64,000 nucleotides of DNA, taken from Deminuibacter soli. GTDB taxonomy: Bacteria; Bacteroidota; Bacteroidia; Chitinophagales; Chitinophagaceae. This document shows, piece after piece, positions 1-7,980 of the stretch (its first letter is position 1; each line of letters opens with the position of its first letter). Where the stretch lies: positions 930,001 to 994,000 of the forward strand of contig NZ_QTJU01000001.1 in assembly GCF_003412455.1 (NCBI RefSeq). The letters run 5' to 3'. A program made the position numbers and the translations under genes. The notes under the pieces are model-generated. The model was not told the origin of the DNA. It saw only the letters and a program-made list of their open reading frames with translations, and did no database searches.

Positions 1-2
1 AC

Positions 3-1139
3 GGTCTGTTCAAAAAAGGAAATCAGAAAGAAGCCAACTTTGAATCACCAGTTTTTTGGGACAAAGGCCATTCAATCATTAACCCGTCCTCCAGGAAAAG
101 GAAGCATGGAATAACGAAGAAAGGAATATATCTGGCACCGAAAGCAGGAGGAATATACTATTTCATTAGCGTGATAACTGCGTTACTACTCATAAGCGCG
201 CCTTCATGGAATTATTCTTCCATGAGCACCGGCTGGTTGCAGTCCATATGCCCTGGTGGTATGGTCAAAAACGCATCTGCCGGGTTCGCTTTGCTTGCCG
301 ATATCGATATTACCGGGATTGTTTCCGGTAATGCCCTGTTAGCCGGATTAATGTTTCTGCTGCCCGGTTTAAAACAAATGCTTGTAATATGGTATGGTGA
401 ATTGCTGCTCACTGCTTTTTGCGGCGCCTCCCTGCTGATATATGTACGCCATGTATACGACAGGAAAAAAGAGAAAATGGCCTACCACAACCGTTTGCTC
501 GAAATGCAGGCAAAAGCGCTGACCAACCAGATGAACCCGCACTTCATCTACAATTCACTGAGTACCGTGCAGCACCTGATTATGATTGATGAAAAACAGA
601 AGGCCTTTGACTATATATCCGATTTCTCGCTGCTGATGCGCCAAATGCTCACCAACACCCGCAAATCGTATATATCACTGGATGATGAAGTGGATTTTCT
701 GAAACGCTACCTCGAACTCGAGAAAATCCGTTTTATCAACGCCTTCCAGTACGAATTTCATATTGATGAAGACCTGCGCAGCAACAGCTATTGCATTCCT
801 TCCATGCTTATTCAGCCCATCCTGGAAAATGCAATTAAACACGGGTTTTCACCAAAACGGGAAAACAACCTGCTGAAAGTAACCATGGTGGCACAAAACG
901 ATCTGGTGATTTGCAGCGTAGATGATAATGGGATTGGCTGGAAAAAGAAAAATTCTGATTTTACCACTACCATTAAACACGAATCAACAGCACTAACCAT
1001 TTTGCGCGAAAGACTGAACCTGATTAAATCATACAACGGCAACAGCGGCAACCTGGAGATTATTGACAAATTCCTGGCAGACAACCAGCAGACAGGCACT
1101 ATCGTAAAAATTTACATCCCGATTATCAATTCGCTCTAA
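3..1139 (+). CDS. LytS-type sensor histidine kinase, 5' end outside window
   Basis: This is a membrane histidine kinase of the His_kinase (PF06580) type, which normally phosphorylates the LytTR regulator beside it. The frame is open from base 3 with no stop, so the gene probably starts left of the window. A GTG at 171 is the first start codon inside the long frame and gives 322 residues. Counting from that GTG, a membrane segment lies at about 70-92, followed by a basic stretch and coiled linker. The phospho-acceptor box NPHFIYNSL is near 122-130, the N-box (QPILENAIKHGF) near 217-228, and a G-box with DNGIGW near 253-258. The part before the last membrane helix is hydrophobic and matches no sensor domain I recognise. 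An upstream frameshift or an internal GTG start cannot be excluded. Confidence 0.85.
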   Translation, partial: GLFKKGNQKEANFESPVFWDKGHSIINPSSRKRKHGITKKGIYLAPKAGGIYYFISVITALLLISAPSWNYSSMSTGWLQSICPGGMVKNASAGFALLADIDITGIVSGNALLAGLMFLLPGLKQMLVIWYGELLLTAFCGASLLIYVRHVYDRKKEKMAYHNRLLEMQAKALTNQMNPHFIYNSLSTVQHLIMIDEKQKAFDYISDFSLLMRQMLTNTRKSYISLDDEVDFLKRYLELEKIRFINAFQYEFHIDEDLRSNSYCIPSMLIQPILENAIKHGFSPKRENNLLKVTMVAQNDLVICSVDDNGIGWKKKNSDFTTTIKHESTALTILRERLNLIKSYNGNSGNLEIIDKFLADNQQTGTIVKIYIPIINSL

Positions 1140-1311
1140 AACCAACTGCTTAATACCAATCCTATTCTTAACCAAAACACAGCCCATGACCAGAAAATAA
1201 CAATCCCGACAAAAAACCAAAGCACTAAAAACAACAACCCATGATCCTTACCAAACCTTTCAACTTAATTCATGCACTAAAAACAATTGTAACAAACCAA
1301 AACTCTACTTT

Positions 1312-2073
1312 ATGAAAACAATCAAGGCTGCCCTTGTAGACGACGAGATCTCGAATCTCCAGATTATGAAAAATATCCTGGAGAACCAATGCGAGGATGT
1401 GGAGATAGTATGGGCTACAGACAACCTGGAGGATGCGCATAAATACATCAGGGAAAAGGAAGTAGATGTCATTTTTATGGATATTGAAATGCCGCCGCAC
1501 AGCTCATTTCAGTTACTCGAAAACCTTTCTAAGCCCAACTTCGAAGTAATATTCGTAACGGCTTACCAGGAATATGCGTTAAAAGCCATTAAAATGGCCG
1601 CACTGGACTATATACTGAAACCCATTAAAGGTTCGGACATTGTTCAGGTGATTAACAAGCTGCGCACCATGCGCAAAGACAAATTCGGCGAATTAACCGG
1701 TTTAATTAAACACTACCTGAATGGCATGCCCGACAATTTTTCCAAAATTGTGGTACATGTGGCAGATGGGTACGATGTGGTAGACATCAGCAACATTATT
1801 TACATTGAAGCGCTGGACAGCTATACCAAAGTAAAACTGCCAGGCAATGTTTCGTATGTAACCTCGCGTTCGCTGAAAGATTTTGAAGACCTGCTGTCGG
1901 AAAAAGGATTTTACCGCGTGCACAAGTCATACCTGATCAACTTCAGGCATATTATGAAAATTGTGAAAGGCGTGGCTGCTTCGGTTATTATGACCAACGG
2001 TACCTGCATTCCCATTTCTGCACGCAAACGTGATATCTTCTTTACCGAGCTGAAAGGAGTAATTTCTTTCTAA
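1312..2073 (+). CDS. LytTR-family response regulator
   Basis: This is a two-domain transcription factor. Residues 1-120 form a receiver with acidic pocket D10/D11/E12, phospho-acceptor D57 in the FMDIEMP context, T83 and K103 (YILKP). Residues from about 145 to 253 form a LytTR DNA-binding domain, recognisable by the YIEALDSYTKV and FYRVHKSYLINF blocks. It follows the LytS-type kinase by about 170 nt on the same strand, the standard arrangement for a LytS/LytR pair, so phosphotransfer from that kinase is the expected input. Its targets cannot be read from the sequence. The polysaccharide genes that begin 440 bp downstream are one possibility, by proximity only. All catalytic residues are intact. 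Confidence 0.93.
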   Translation: MKTIKAALVDDEISNLQIMKNILENQCEDVEIVWATDNLEDAHKYIREKEVDVIFMDIEMPPHSSFQLLENLSKPNFEVIFVTAYQEYALKAIKMAALDYILKPIKGSDIVQVINKLRTMRKDKFGELTGLIKHYLNGMPDNFSKIVVHVADGYDVVDISNIIYIEALDSYTKVKLPGNVSYVTSRSLKDFEDLLSEKGFYRVHKSYLINFRHIMKIVKGVAASVIMTNGTCIPISARKRDIFFTELKGVISF

Positions 2074-2515
2074 AACTGTATTAACAGCAAACACAACAAT
2101 ATCCAAAATCCAAGAACGATCAATGAAAAACAGCTTTGCTTACAATACAACGACTATTAGCCCATTTACATTTCAATCAAGCCACCTGAAGGCTGCCGGG
2201 ACGCCCCAAAACGGAATTTCCGCTTAAAGGTTGTCCCGGAGCCCGACGGTACTTGTATATCCGCTCCCGCTTGTTTATTCCCCTTCTGCGTTCTGGCTGT
2301 TTTATATCAAGCATTTGTCATTGTAAATAAAATGCTTAACCGCTCCGGCCAACGTTTCTGCCCGGCTTTACTTTCTCTATTTGCTGCATTCACGAATAAA
2401 ACTGCACACTTCACCAGTTTTACGCTTTGCGCTTTCCCCCGGTAATTATTTTTATGCTGCCAATTGTGTGTTGCACACACCTGTTTTGTAAACAGCCACG
2501 CAAATACCGATAGCT
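2074..2515. other. 442-bp intergenic region
   Basis: I see no credible gene here. Three inverted repeats are visible: 2196-2202 with 2233-2239 (CCGGGAC/GTCCCGG), 2309-2316 with 2330-2337 (AAGCATTT/AAATGCTT), and a tight palindrome at 2465-2479 (TGTGTG-ttg-CACACA) some 37 bp before the methyltransferase start. The first two could be weak termination or leader hairpins. The last is operator-like. A candidate promoter at 2426-2454 is listed separately. Confidence 0.5.
2426..2454 (+). promoter_or_regulatory. Candidate Bacteroidetes-type promoter
   Basis: TTTG at 2426-2429 and TATTTTTA at 2447-2454 are separated by 17 bp. This resembles the Bacteroidetes -33/-7 pattern (TTTG or TTG, then TAnnTTTG) with one mismatch in the -7 box. 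It would give a leader of roughly 55 nt for the methyltransferase at 2516. The palindrome at 2465-2479 would overlap or follow the transcription start. Confidence 0.35.
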
Positions 2516-3172
2516 ATGACCGCTACATTATCCAACAAACACCTGCTCAGCTTTTTAAAGTCGCATGATTACCATGTAAATTTTATTGACAGGCTGAAAG
2601 TGTACTACCGGCCGATGGTATGCCCGTTTGTGGACCTGATAGGCCTGGTGAAACCTGGTGAAAAAGTAGGCGATATAGGCTGTGGCTCAGGGCAGTTTTG
2701 CCTGCTGCTGGCCCGGTTTGCCAAACCTTCTTACCTGTTTGGTATTGAAATAAGCGACAAACTGATTGACAATGCGCGGCAATTGTTTAAAGGCCATGAA
2801 CCCAACCTGTACACTTTTGAAAAATACGACGGCCAAACCTTTCCCGATGCCATCGGGGAGCTGGATATTGTGTTTTTGAATGATGTGTTACACCATGTGC
2901 CCAAACAGCACCAGCAAACATTTGTAGCCGATTTAATTAAAAAAATGAAACCCGGCGCCCGGCTGGTATTGAAAGATATTGACGGCGCCAGTCCGTTTGT
3001 ATATTTCAACAAACTGCACGACCTGGTTTTTGCCGGCGAAATAGGCAATGAACGCTCGTTTGCCACAGCGCAGCAATGGCTGCAACAAAATGGCCTGCGT
3101 ATTACAATGGCTACCAAAAAACGCATGTACGTATACGCACACTATACCATAGTTGCAATAAAAGAAAGCTAA
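2516..3172 (+). CDS. Class I SAM-dependent methyltransferase
   Basis: This is a 218-residue soluble methyltransferase of the Rossmann type. Motif I, VGDIGCGSGQ, is at residues 51-60. An acidic residue ends strand 2 (FGIEIS), and a motif-IV region contains FLNDVLHHV. These are the marks of a class I SAM-dependent O-, N- or C-methyltransferase. The substrate cannot be assigned. The stop codon abuts the ATG of the next gene, a polytopic membrane protein, so the two are almost certainly translationally coupled. The setting next to glycosyltransferase and UbiA genes suggests a glycan or lipid-linked substrate. This is inference. Confidence 0.85.
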   Translation: MTATLSNKHLLSFLKSHDYHVNFIDRLKVYYRPMVCPFVDLIGLVKPGEKVGDIGCGSGQFCLLLARFAKPSYLFGIEISDKLIDNARQLFKGHEPNLYTFEKYDGQTFPDAIGELDIVFLNDVLHHVPKQHQQTFVADLIKKMKPGARLVLKDIDGASPFVYFNKLHDLVFAGEIGNERSFATAQQWLQQNGLRITMATKKRMYVYAHYTIVAIKES

Positions 3173-4324
3173 ATGATAAAGAAGCTGTTTTTTGTTTTCT
3201 GTATTTCACTGCTGGCGATGTATCCCATTTACAAGAATTTTTACAATGGCCGCGCAGTATTAACCTATCAGCGTCATATTGCCCTGATTAACGGGAACTC
3301 TGAATATTACAATCCCTGGCAGTACCGCATGCTGAGCCCTGAAATTATTGAAGGACTGATGTGGGTGTATAACCATACGGTTGACAAGGTGTATCCTATT
3401 GAAGAGAAGTTTCATTTTCAGCTGAACCCGACTTCAAACCCTACACCGGAAACCGTTGAGTTTTTTACCTTGCTGCAAACCAGGGGCGCCCTGAAATATA
3501 CTGTAGTGTTTATCCTGTTCCGGTTTTGCCTTAATTTCCTGGTATTGTCGCTCGCGTTTTTATTATGGCAAAAGCTTGTACGCAGCAGGTGGTTAAAATG
3601 GACGGGATTAATTATTGTATCGCTGGCTATGGGCAACGGTGTTATTGCCAGCGATCTCGTGTTCAGCACCTACCTCGACAATGTGTTTTACCTGCTAACC
3701 GCTATTATTATTGTATACAACAAAAATCCGCGCTGGCTATTACTCATTGTGCCGCTGGCTGCATTTAACCGGGAAACATCCCTGCTTATCCCCTTCCTGT
3801 TTTTTGTATCGATGATGGATTTTTCCCAATTCAGTTTCAAACGCTTTAACCTGGCTGCTATCCGTTTCCCGGCAAAGCAGGTATGGCTGCTTACCAGTAT
3901 TTTATACGTATTGTTCTTCTCCATCTTCATAGCTGTACGCGTGCATTACGGTTACCGGCCACCGCAGATATGGAAGGTGCCTGCCGGCATTCCCATGCTG
4001 AAGCTGAACCTGCTGAGTTCAATGGCACCCAAATCGTATTTCGAGCTGCTGGGTGTAATGAGCATTATCCCGCTGATTATTATTTACCAGTTTAAACGGT
4101 TTCCCCTGCGCATGCGGGTATGGTTCCTGGCACTGGTACCCATTTGGTTCGCGGTGCATTGCTACACGGTGGTGGCTTATCAAACCCGTATATTCCTGGT
4201 GCCGCTGATTATTATACTGGTACCTATGTTATTGTGGTTAATTGAAAACGATTACCAGCAGCAAGACACGCCGGAAGAACCTGCAGCAGGCAAAAAATCC
4301 TCCAGGCAGCTGACAACCTATTAA
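3173..4324 (+). CDS. Polytopic inner-membrane protein of unknown function
   Basis: This is a 383-residue protein with about eight to ten hydrophobic helices, including segments near residues 5-20, 105-130, 145-165, 180-205, 235-265 and 290-360. A short charged C-terminal tail ends in KKSSRQLTTY. An N-terminal extra-membrane stretch of about 80 residues lies between the first and second helices. The layout resembles membrane glycosyltransferases of the GT-C type or other uncharacterised Bacteroidetes membrane proteins, but I see no diagnostic GT-C acidic motif in the first loop, so the function is left open. It starts directly after the stop of the methyltransferase and is followed by a strong hairpin at 4350-4378, so the two genes form a short operon. 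Confidence 0.75.
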   Translation: MIKKLFFVFCISLLAMYPIYKNFYNGRAVLTYQRHIALINGNSEYYNPWQYRMLSPEIIEGLMWVYNHTVDKVYPIEEKFHFQLNPTSNPTPETVEFFTLLQTRGALKYTVVFILFRFCLNFLVLSLAFLLWQKLVRSRWLKWTGLIIVSLAMGNGVIASDLVFSTYLDNVFYLLTAIIIVYNKNPRWLLLIVPLAAFNRETSLLIPFLFFVSMMDFSQFSFKRFNLAAIRFPAKQVWLLTSILYVLFFSIFIAVRVHYGYRPPQIWKVPAGIPMLKLNLLSSMAPKSYFELLGVMSIIPLIIIYQFKRFPLRMRVWFLALVPIWFAVHCYTVVAYQTRIFLVPLIIILVPMLLWLIENDYQQQDTPEEPAAGKKSSRQLTTY

Positions 4325-4677
4325 GATCAGCAATACTATATTATATTATAACAAGGGCGCCCGGCAGGCGCCCTTGTTGCAGTAAAGCGGGTTACAATTG
4401 CGCATGCGGCAGCCTGAAATGAACGTGCTAAATAAGCGATAAAAGAATAATATCAATTTGCAGCTGCCTTCACAAAGCCCTTTACACAGCGCTTTATTTT
4501 GCCGCATTAGCCATATAAAGCGCATCGTTTAACCGCTGAAATTCGACGGATATCAGATAAAAAGTGATGTTCACTTAAAAATAAAATTATGCGCTTTCCT
4601 TCTGCCTAATTTGGACACTGAAAATACTGTTATGCCAGTTGCTGGCAGGCATTTATTCACCTTAATACCGTCTGTAA
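4325..4677. other. 353-bp intergenic region with terminator and leader hairpin
   Basis: No gene is seen. The left end holds the terminator hairpin listed at 4350-4378. Some 31 bp before the next start there is a perfect short hairpin, TGCCAG at 4633-4638 and CTGGCA at 4642-4647 with a 3-nt loop. It may be an operator or a leader structure of the oxygenase mRNA. No convincing promoter match was found. Confidence 0.5.
4350..4378 (+). terminator. Hairpin terminator after membrane-protein gene
   Basis: A 12-bp perfect stem, AACAAGGGCGCC (4350-4361) with GGCGCCCTTGTT (4367-4378), encloses a 5-nt loop. It lies 26 bp after the stop codon at 4324. There is no U-tract after it, so termination strength is uncertain. 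Confidence 0.75.
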
Positions 4678-5493
4678 ATGAACTTCATTAACCGCTCTGT
4701 AGAGGCGCTGCATGGTTTTGCTGACGAACACAAAGCTGCCTATACCACGGCTGACCCATTCCCCAATATTTATTTCGACAATTTCTTCAATCCGGATATG
4801 CTGAAACAGGTGCTGTCTGAATTCCCGGACATGACGAAAAATGCAGATATAAAATTCAACGATCACAACCAGGTAAAACTGGCCTCTAAAGGAGAATACA
4901 GGTTTGGCGACCAAACCAGGCTGTTTATGCATTACCTGAACTCACAGCCTTTTCTTGAATTTCTGACCAAACTTACCGGTATTGACAACCTGATTCCAGA
5001 CCCTACTTTTGAAGGCGGCGGCTGCCACCAGATTCAGCGTGGCGGGTTATTGAAAATACATGCCGATTTCAACAAACAGCCACACACCAAACTCGACCGC
5101 CGGCTGAATGTGCTGGTGTACCTGAACGAAGACTGGAACGAAGACTGGGGCGGCCATTTTGAATTGTGGGATACCAATATGCAGGGCTGCCGTAAAAAAA
5201 TACTGCCGCTGTTTAACCGCATGGCTATTTTTTCAACAACCAGCAACTCGTACCATGGTCACCCCAATGTACTGAACTGCCCTCCTGAAAGAACCAGGAA
5301 ATCACTGGCCTTATATTATTATACCAATGGCCGTCCTGCAGAAGAAGTTGTTCCCGATGCAGACGATCACAATACTTTATTCAGGAATCGCCCTGAGGAC
5401 AGGAAGTTTCATTTTTCCAGCTCACTGAAAAGAACAATAAAACTGGTTACGCCACCTATTGTACTGCAGGCGCTGAAATTTAAAACCAACTAA
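4678..5493 (+). CDS. 2-oxoglutarate/Fe(II)-dependent dioxygenase (prolyl-4-hydroxylase-like)
   Basis: This 271-residue double-stranded beta-helix oxygenase would hydroxylate its substrate using 2-oxoglutarate, O2 and Fe(II). The iron triad is visible as H128-x-D130 (KIHADF) and a distal histidine, H193 or H195 (SYHGHP). An arginine about 12 residues later (R205/R207) would bind the 2-oxoglutarate carboxylate. The fold core contains LNVLVYLN and WGGHFELW, typical of bacterial prolyl-hydroxylase-like proteins with the 2OG-FeII_Oxy_3 domain. The gene lies 49 bp before a glycosyltransferase on the same strand, so it may modify a sugar or a protein acceptor of the polysaccharide system. That role is inference; the enzyme class is well supported. 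Confidence 0.88.
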   Translation: MNFINRSVEALHGFADEHKAAYTTADPFPNIYFDNFFNPDMLKQVLSEFPDMTKNADIKFNDHNQVKLASKGEYRFGDQTRLFMHYLNSQPFLEFLTKLTGIDNLIPDPTFEGGGCHQIQRGGLLKIHADFNKQPHTKLDRRLNVLVYLNEDWNEDWGGHFELWDTNMQGCRKKILPLFNRMAIFSTTSNSYHGHPNVLNCPPERTRKSLALYYYTNGRPAEEVVPDADDHNTLFRNRPEDRKFHFSSSLKRTIKLVTPPIVLQALKFKTN

Positions 5494-5542
5494 CCACGCC
5501 ACACCACTAATCTTTGTTACACCTACAACCAACCCGCACTGC

Positions 5543-6790
5543 ATGATGGAAGTTTCAACTGTACCTGTTTCGGCGACTACAGATGAGCATATCGCCATTA
5601 AAGGAAAAGATATTGTAATCATTGGCTTGCAGCCCTGGTATTATGATATCGGGAGTAATTGTAAAAACATCGCCATGCAGTTTGCACAGCACAACCGTGT
5701 ACTGTATGTAAACCTGCCGATTAACCGCAAAACCTATTATTCGAAAAAGAAAGATGCGGGCATACGCAAGCACTTTAACATTATAAAGAATGGCGGCAGC
5801 AAAATAAAACTGATCAAACGCAACATGTGGGAGTTTTATCCTACATCTATCGTTGAATCGCTTAACTGGCTGCCATCTACCACGGCATTTAAAACGCTGA
5901 ATTATATTAACAACAAGCGTTTTGCCAACGATATTAAATATGCAGTGAATTACCTGCATTTTGAAAACATCATCCTGTTTAACGACAATGATATTTTCAA
6001 TGGGCTGTTTCTGAAAGAGTTGCTGACACCATCGCTGTACGTGTATTACTGCCGTGATTTTTTGCAGGGATACGATTACTGGCGCAAACACTGCCGTAAG
6101 CTGGAGCCTGAACTGATCAGGAAAGCGGATACCATAGTGGCCAACTCTACTTTTTACTCGGATTATTGCGCCACCATTAATCCCAACTCCTATTACATAG
6201 GACAGGGCTGCAATACCGCCATCTTCAATCACCTCGACAACCACGAGTTGCCGGAAGATATGCGAAGCATTGGCAGGCCGGTGATCGGTTATATCGGATC
6301 GATTGATTCAGCCAGGCTTGATGCCCGGATCATTGAAACAATAGCGAAGTACAATCCCGGCTGGAATGTAGTGCTGGTGGGCCCTGAAGACGATCAGTTT
6401 GCACAAAGCAGTGTGCACCAGTTGCCCAACGTGCATTTTCTGGGTAAGAAGCCACTACAACAACTGCCTGCTTATGTTGCCGCATTTGATGTATGCATTA
6501 ACCCGCAGTTGCAAAACCAGATTACGCAGGGAAATTACCCGCTTAAAATTGATGAATACCTGGCCATGGGCAAACCGGTGGTGGCTACCAGAACAAAAGC
6601 AATGCAACTGTTTGAGCCCTACACCTGGCTGGCCAATGAGCCGGCAGACTACCCGGCATTGGTTGAAAGGGCACTGGTACAAAACAGCGAAACAGTAAAA
6701 GAAGCACGCATTGCATTTGCGAAAAGCCATAGCTGGGAAAACAGCATGAGCGAACTGTATAAAGCCATTTCAAAGCATTTAAAAAATTAG
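5543..6790 (+). CDS. Glycosyltransferase, GT-B fold (TuaH/GT4-like)
   Basis: This 415-residue cytoplasmic or membrane-associated glycosyltransferase has a two-domain GT-B layout. The N-terminal domain begins with VIIGLQPWYYDIGSNC and the C-terminal donor domain with GRPVIGYIGSID. A donor-site helix, YPLKIDEYLAMGKPVVAT near residues 332-349, carries the conserved glutamate that contacts the nucleotide sugar. The arrangement recalls TuaH-type enzymes of teichuronic acid synthesis, but the acceptor and donor are unknown. Two ATG codons are adjacent at 5543 and 5546 and either could start translation. The stop lies 2 bp before the UbiA-type gene, which indicates coupling. Confidence 0.88.
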   Translation: MMEVSTVPVSATTDEHIAIKGKDIVIIGLQPWYYDIGSNCKNIAMQFAQHNRVLYVNLPINRKTYYSKKKDAGIRKHFNIIKNGGSKIKLIKRNMWEFYPTSIVESLNWLPSTTAFKTLNYINNKRFANDIKYAVNYLHFENIILFNDNDIFNGLFLKELLTPSLYVYYCRDFLQGYDYWRKHCRKLEPELIRKADTIVANSTFYSDYCATINPNSYYIGQGCNTAIFNHLDNHELPEDMRSIGRPVIGYIGSIDSARLDARIIETIAKYNPGWNVVLVGPEDDQFAQSSVHQLPNVHFLGKKPLQQLPAYVAAFDVCINPQLQNQITQGNYPLKIDEYLAMGKPVVATRTKAMQLFEPYTWLANEPADYPALVERALVQNSETVKEARIAFAKSHSWENSMSELYKAISKHLKN

Positions 6791-6792
6791 CT

Positions 6793-7716
6793 ATGTTCAC
6801 TTCCGGTCATATAACAAATACAAAAACAGGCATCCCGATGGTGATGCTGATGCGCCCGCATCATTGGGTAAAGAACGCGTTCCTGTTTTTGCCGTTGTTT
6901 TTTTCCGGTGAAGTGTTTAACATAACCAAGTTACTCGATACCTGCTGGGGCTTCTTTGCATTCGGTTTTGTAGCCAGCAGCATTTACATATTGAATGATT
7001 ACATGGACTTAGAGGCCGATCGTAAACACCCGGCCAAATGCAACCGCCCGTTAGCGGCAGGCACTGTGTCGAAACCCGCAGCCATACTGCTTTTCATCGG
7101 ATGCCTGGCAGCAGGTACCATTATTGCGCTGCTGGTAAAACCCAAGTTTGCGTTTGTGCTTGGCCTGTATTTTTTGATGAACCTGGCTTATTCACTCGGA
7201 CTGAAAAACATTTCGATATTAGACGTTCTCATTCTCTCTATTGGGTTTGTATTAAGGGTAAAAGCCGGAGGAGTAATTTGCGTTATCCCCATTTCCCAAT
7301 GGTTGATGATCATGATTTTCCTCCTGGCTTTTTTTATGGCAATTGCCAAAAGGCGCGATGATACACTGCTGAAAATGGATTCGGGCGTAGATATGCGCAA
7401 ATCGATCAAAGGGTATAACCTGGAGTTTCTGAATGTAACACTGGGACTTGTTGCAGCAGTAATGATTGTAGCCTACCTGCTGTATACCATTTCGCCCGAT
7501 ACCATGCATCGCTGGCAAACCTACAGGCTGTATTACACCACCATTTTTGTAATAGCCGGCCTGTTGCGCTACCTGCAGATAACATTGATTGAGAACAACA
7601 CAGGATCGCCAACCAGGCTTTTGTATAAAGACACGTTTTTACAGATTACACTGGCCTGCTGGATTGTGAGCTTTTATACCATTATTTATTTACCGGATTT
7701 TTCATTGTTCAAATAA
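6793..7716 (+). CDS. UbiA-family prenyltransferase, polyprenyl-phosphate phosphoribosyltransferase-like
   Basis: This 307-residue protein with about nine membrane helices belongs to the UbiA superfamily. The first aspartate-rich motif N68-D69-x-x-D72-x-x-x-D76 (NDYMDLEADRKHP) is intact. The second lies near residues 187-197 (AKRRDDTLLKMD). The RPHHWVKN start and CNRPLAAG block are typical of the decaprenyl-phosphate phosphoribosyltransferase branch (mycobacterial Rv3806c and relatives), which transfers 5-phosphoribose from PRPP to a polyprenyl phosphate, rather than of quinone or haem-O synthesis. A HAD-IB phosphatase follows at 7981 and could remove the 5-phosphate. The gene overlaps nothing, but it starts 2 bp after the preceding glycosyltransferase, tying it to glycan synthesis. 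The subfamily call is from memory of motifs. Confidence 0.85.
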   Translation: MFTSGHITNTKTGIPMVMLMRPHHWVKNAFLFLPLFFSGEVFNITKLLDTCWGFFAFGFVASSIYILNDYMDLEADRKHPAKCNRPLAAGTVSKPAAILLFIGCLAAGTIIALLVKPKFAFVLGLYFLMNLAYSLGLKNISILDVLILSIGFVLRVKAGGVICVIPISQWLMIMIFLLAFFMAIAKRRDDTLLKMDSGVDMRKSIKGYNLEFLNVTLGLVAAVMIVAYLLYTISPDTMHRWQTYRLYYTTIFVIAGLLRYLQITLIENNTGSPTRLLYKDTFLQITLACWIVSFYTIIYLPDFSLFK

Positions 7717-7817
7717 CCTGTAATAAACGGGTATGAACAATGCCATATAAGATACTGAAGAAACTATCTGCGAGGCGGCGGATAATGTGCGCAGCGGAAC
7801 AGATACTTATGAAGCAA

Positions 7818-7930
7818 GGAAGGGCTGATCAACATTCTGGAAAAAATAAGCGGAAAAGGATGGGGGTCTTTTTCTGCTGGTTATAGAAACCTTTGCTGAG
7901 CAGAATGCCTGAAGCCCTTCCAATTTTTTT
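7818..7930 (+). ncRNA. Possible structured RNA or leader with terminal U-tract
   Basis: Nested complementary arms occur between the UbiA and HAD genes. Outer stem: 7818-7826 with 7913-7921 (GGAAGGGCT/AGCCCTTCC, 9 bp). Second stem: 7833-7839 with 7901-7907 (CATTCTG/CAGAATG, 7 bp). Inner hairpin: 7849-7860 with 7867-7878, 12 bp including two G-U pairs and a loop of TGGGGG. The outer stem is followed by seven T at 7924-7930. This could be a small RNA with its own terminator, an attenuator for the HAD gene, or chance. It matches no RNA family I know. Confidence 0.35.
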
Positions 7931-7945
7931 ACCGGCTTAGCCGGT
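7931..7945. promoter_or_regulatory. Palindromic site before HAD gene
   Basis: ACCGGCT (7931-7937) and AGCCGGT (7939-7945) form a perfect 7-bp inverted repeat around one base, 35 bp before the HAD gene. The single-base loop makes an RNA hairpin unlikely, so a dimeric protein-binding site is the more natural reading. No regulator is identified. Confidence 0.3.
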
Positions 7946-7980
7946 TCAATGAACAGTTTGAAAGTACAGCTCATCAGAAA

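Noticed and set aside
5555-6244. 229-codon minus-strand open frame inside the TuaH-like glycosyltransferase
   Set aside because: It is fully antisense to a well-supported gene, with no recognisable motif and low-complexity composition.
7741-7930. Possible SRP, 6S, tmRNA or RNase P RNA
   Set aside because: I compared the remembered conserved cores of these RNAs and found no match, so only a generic structured RNA is proposed.
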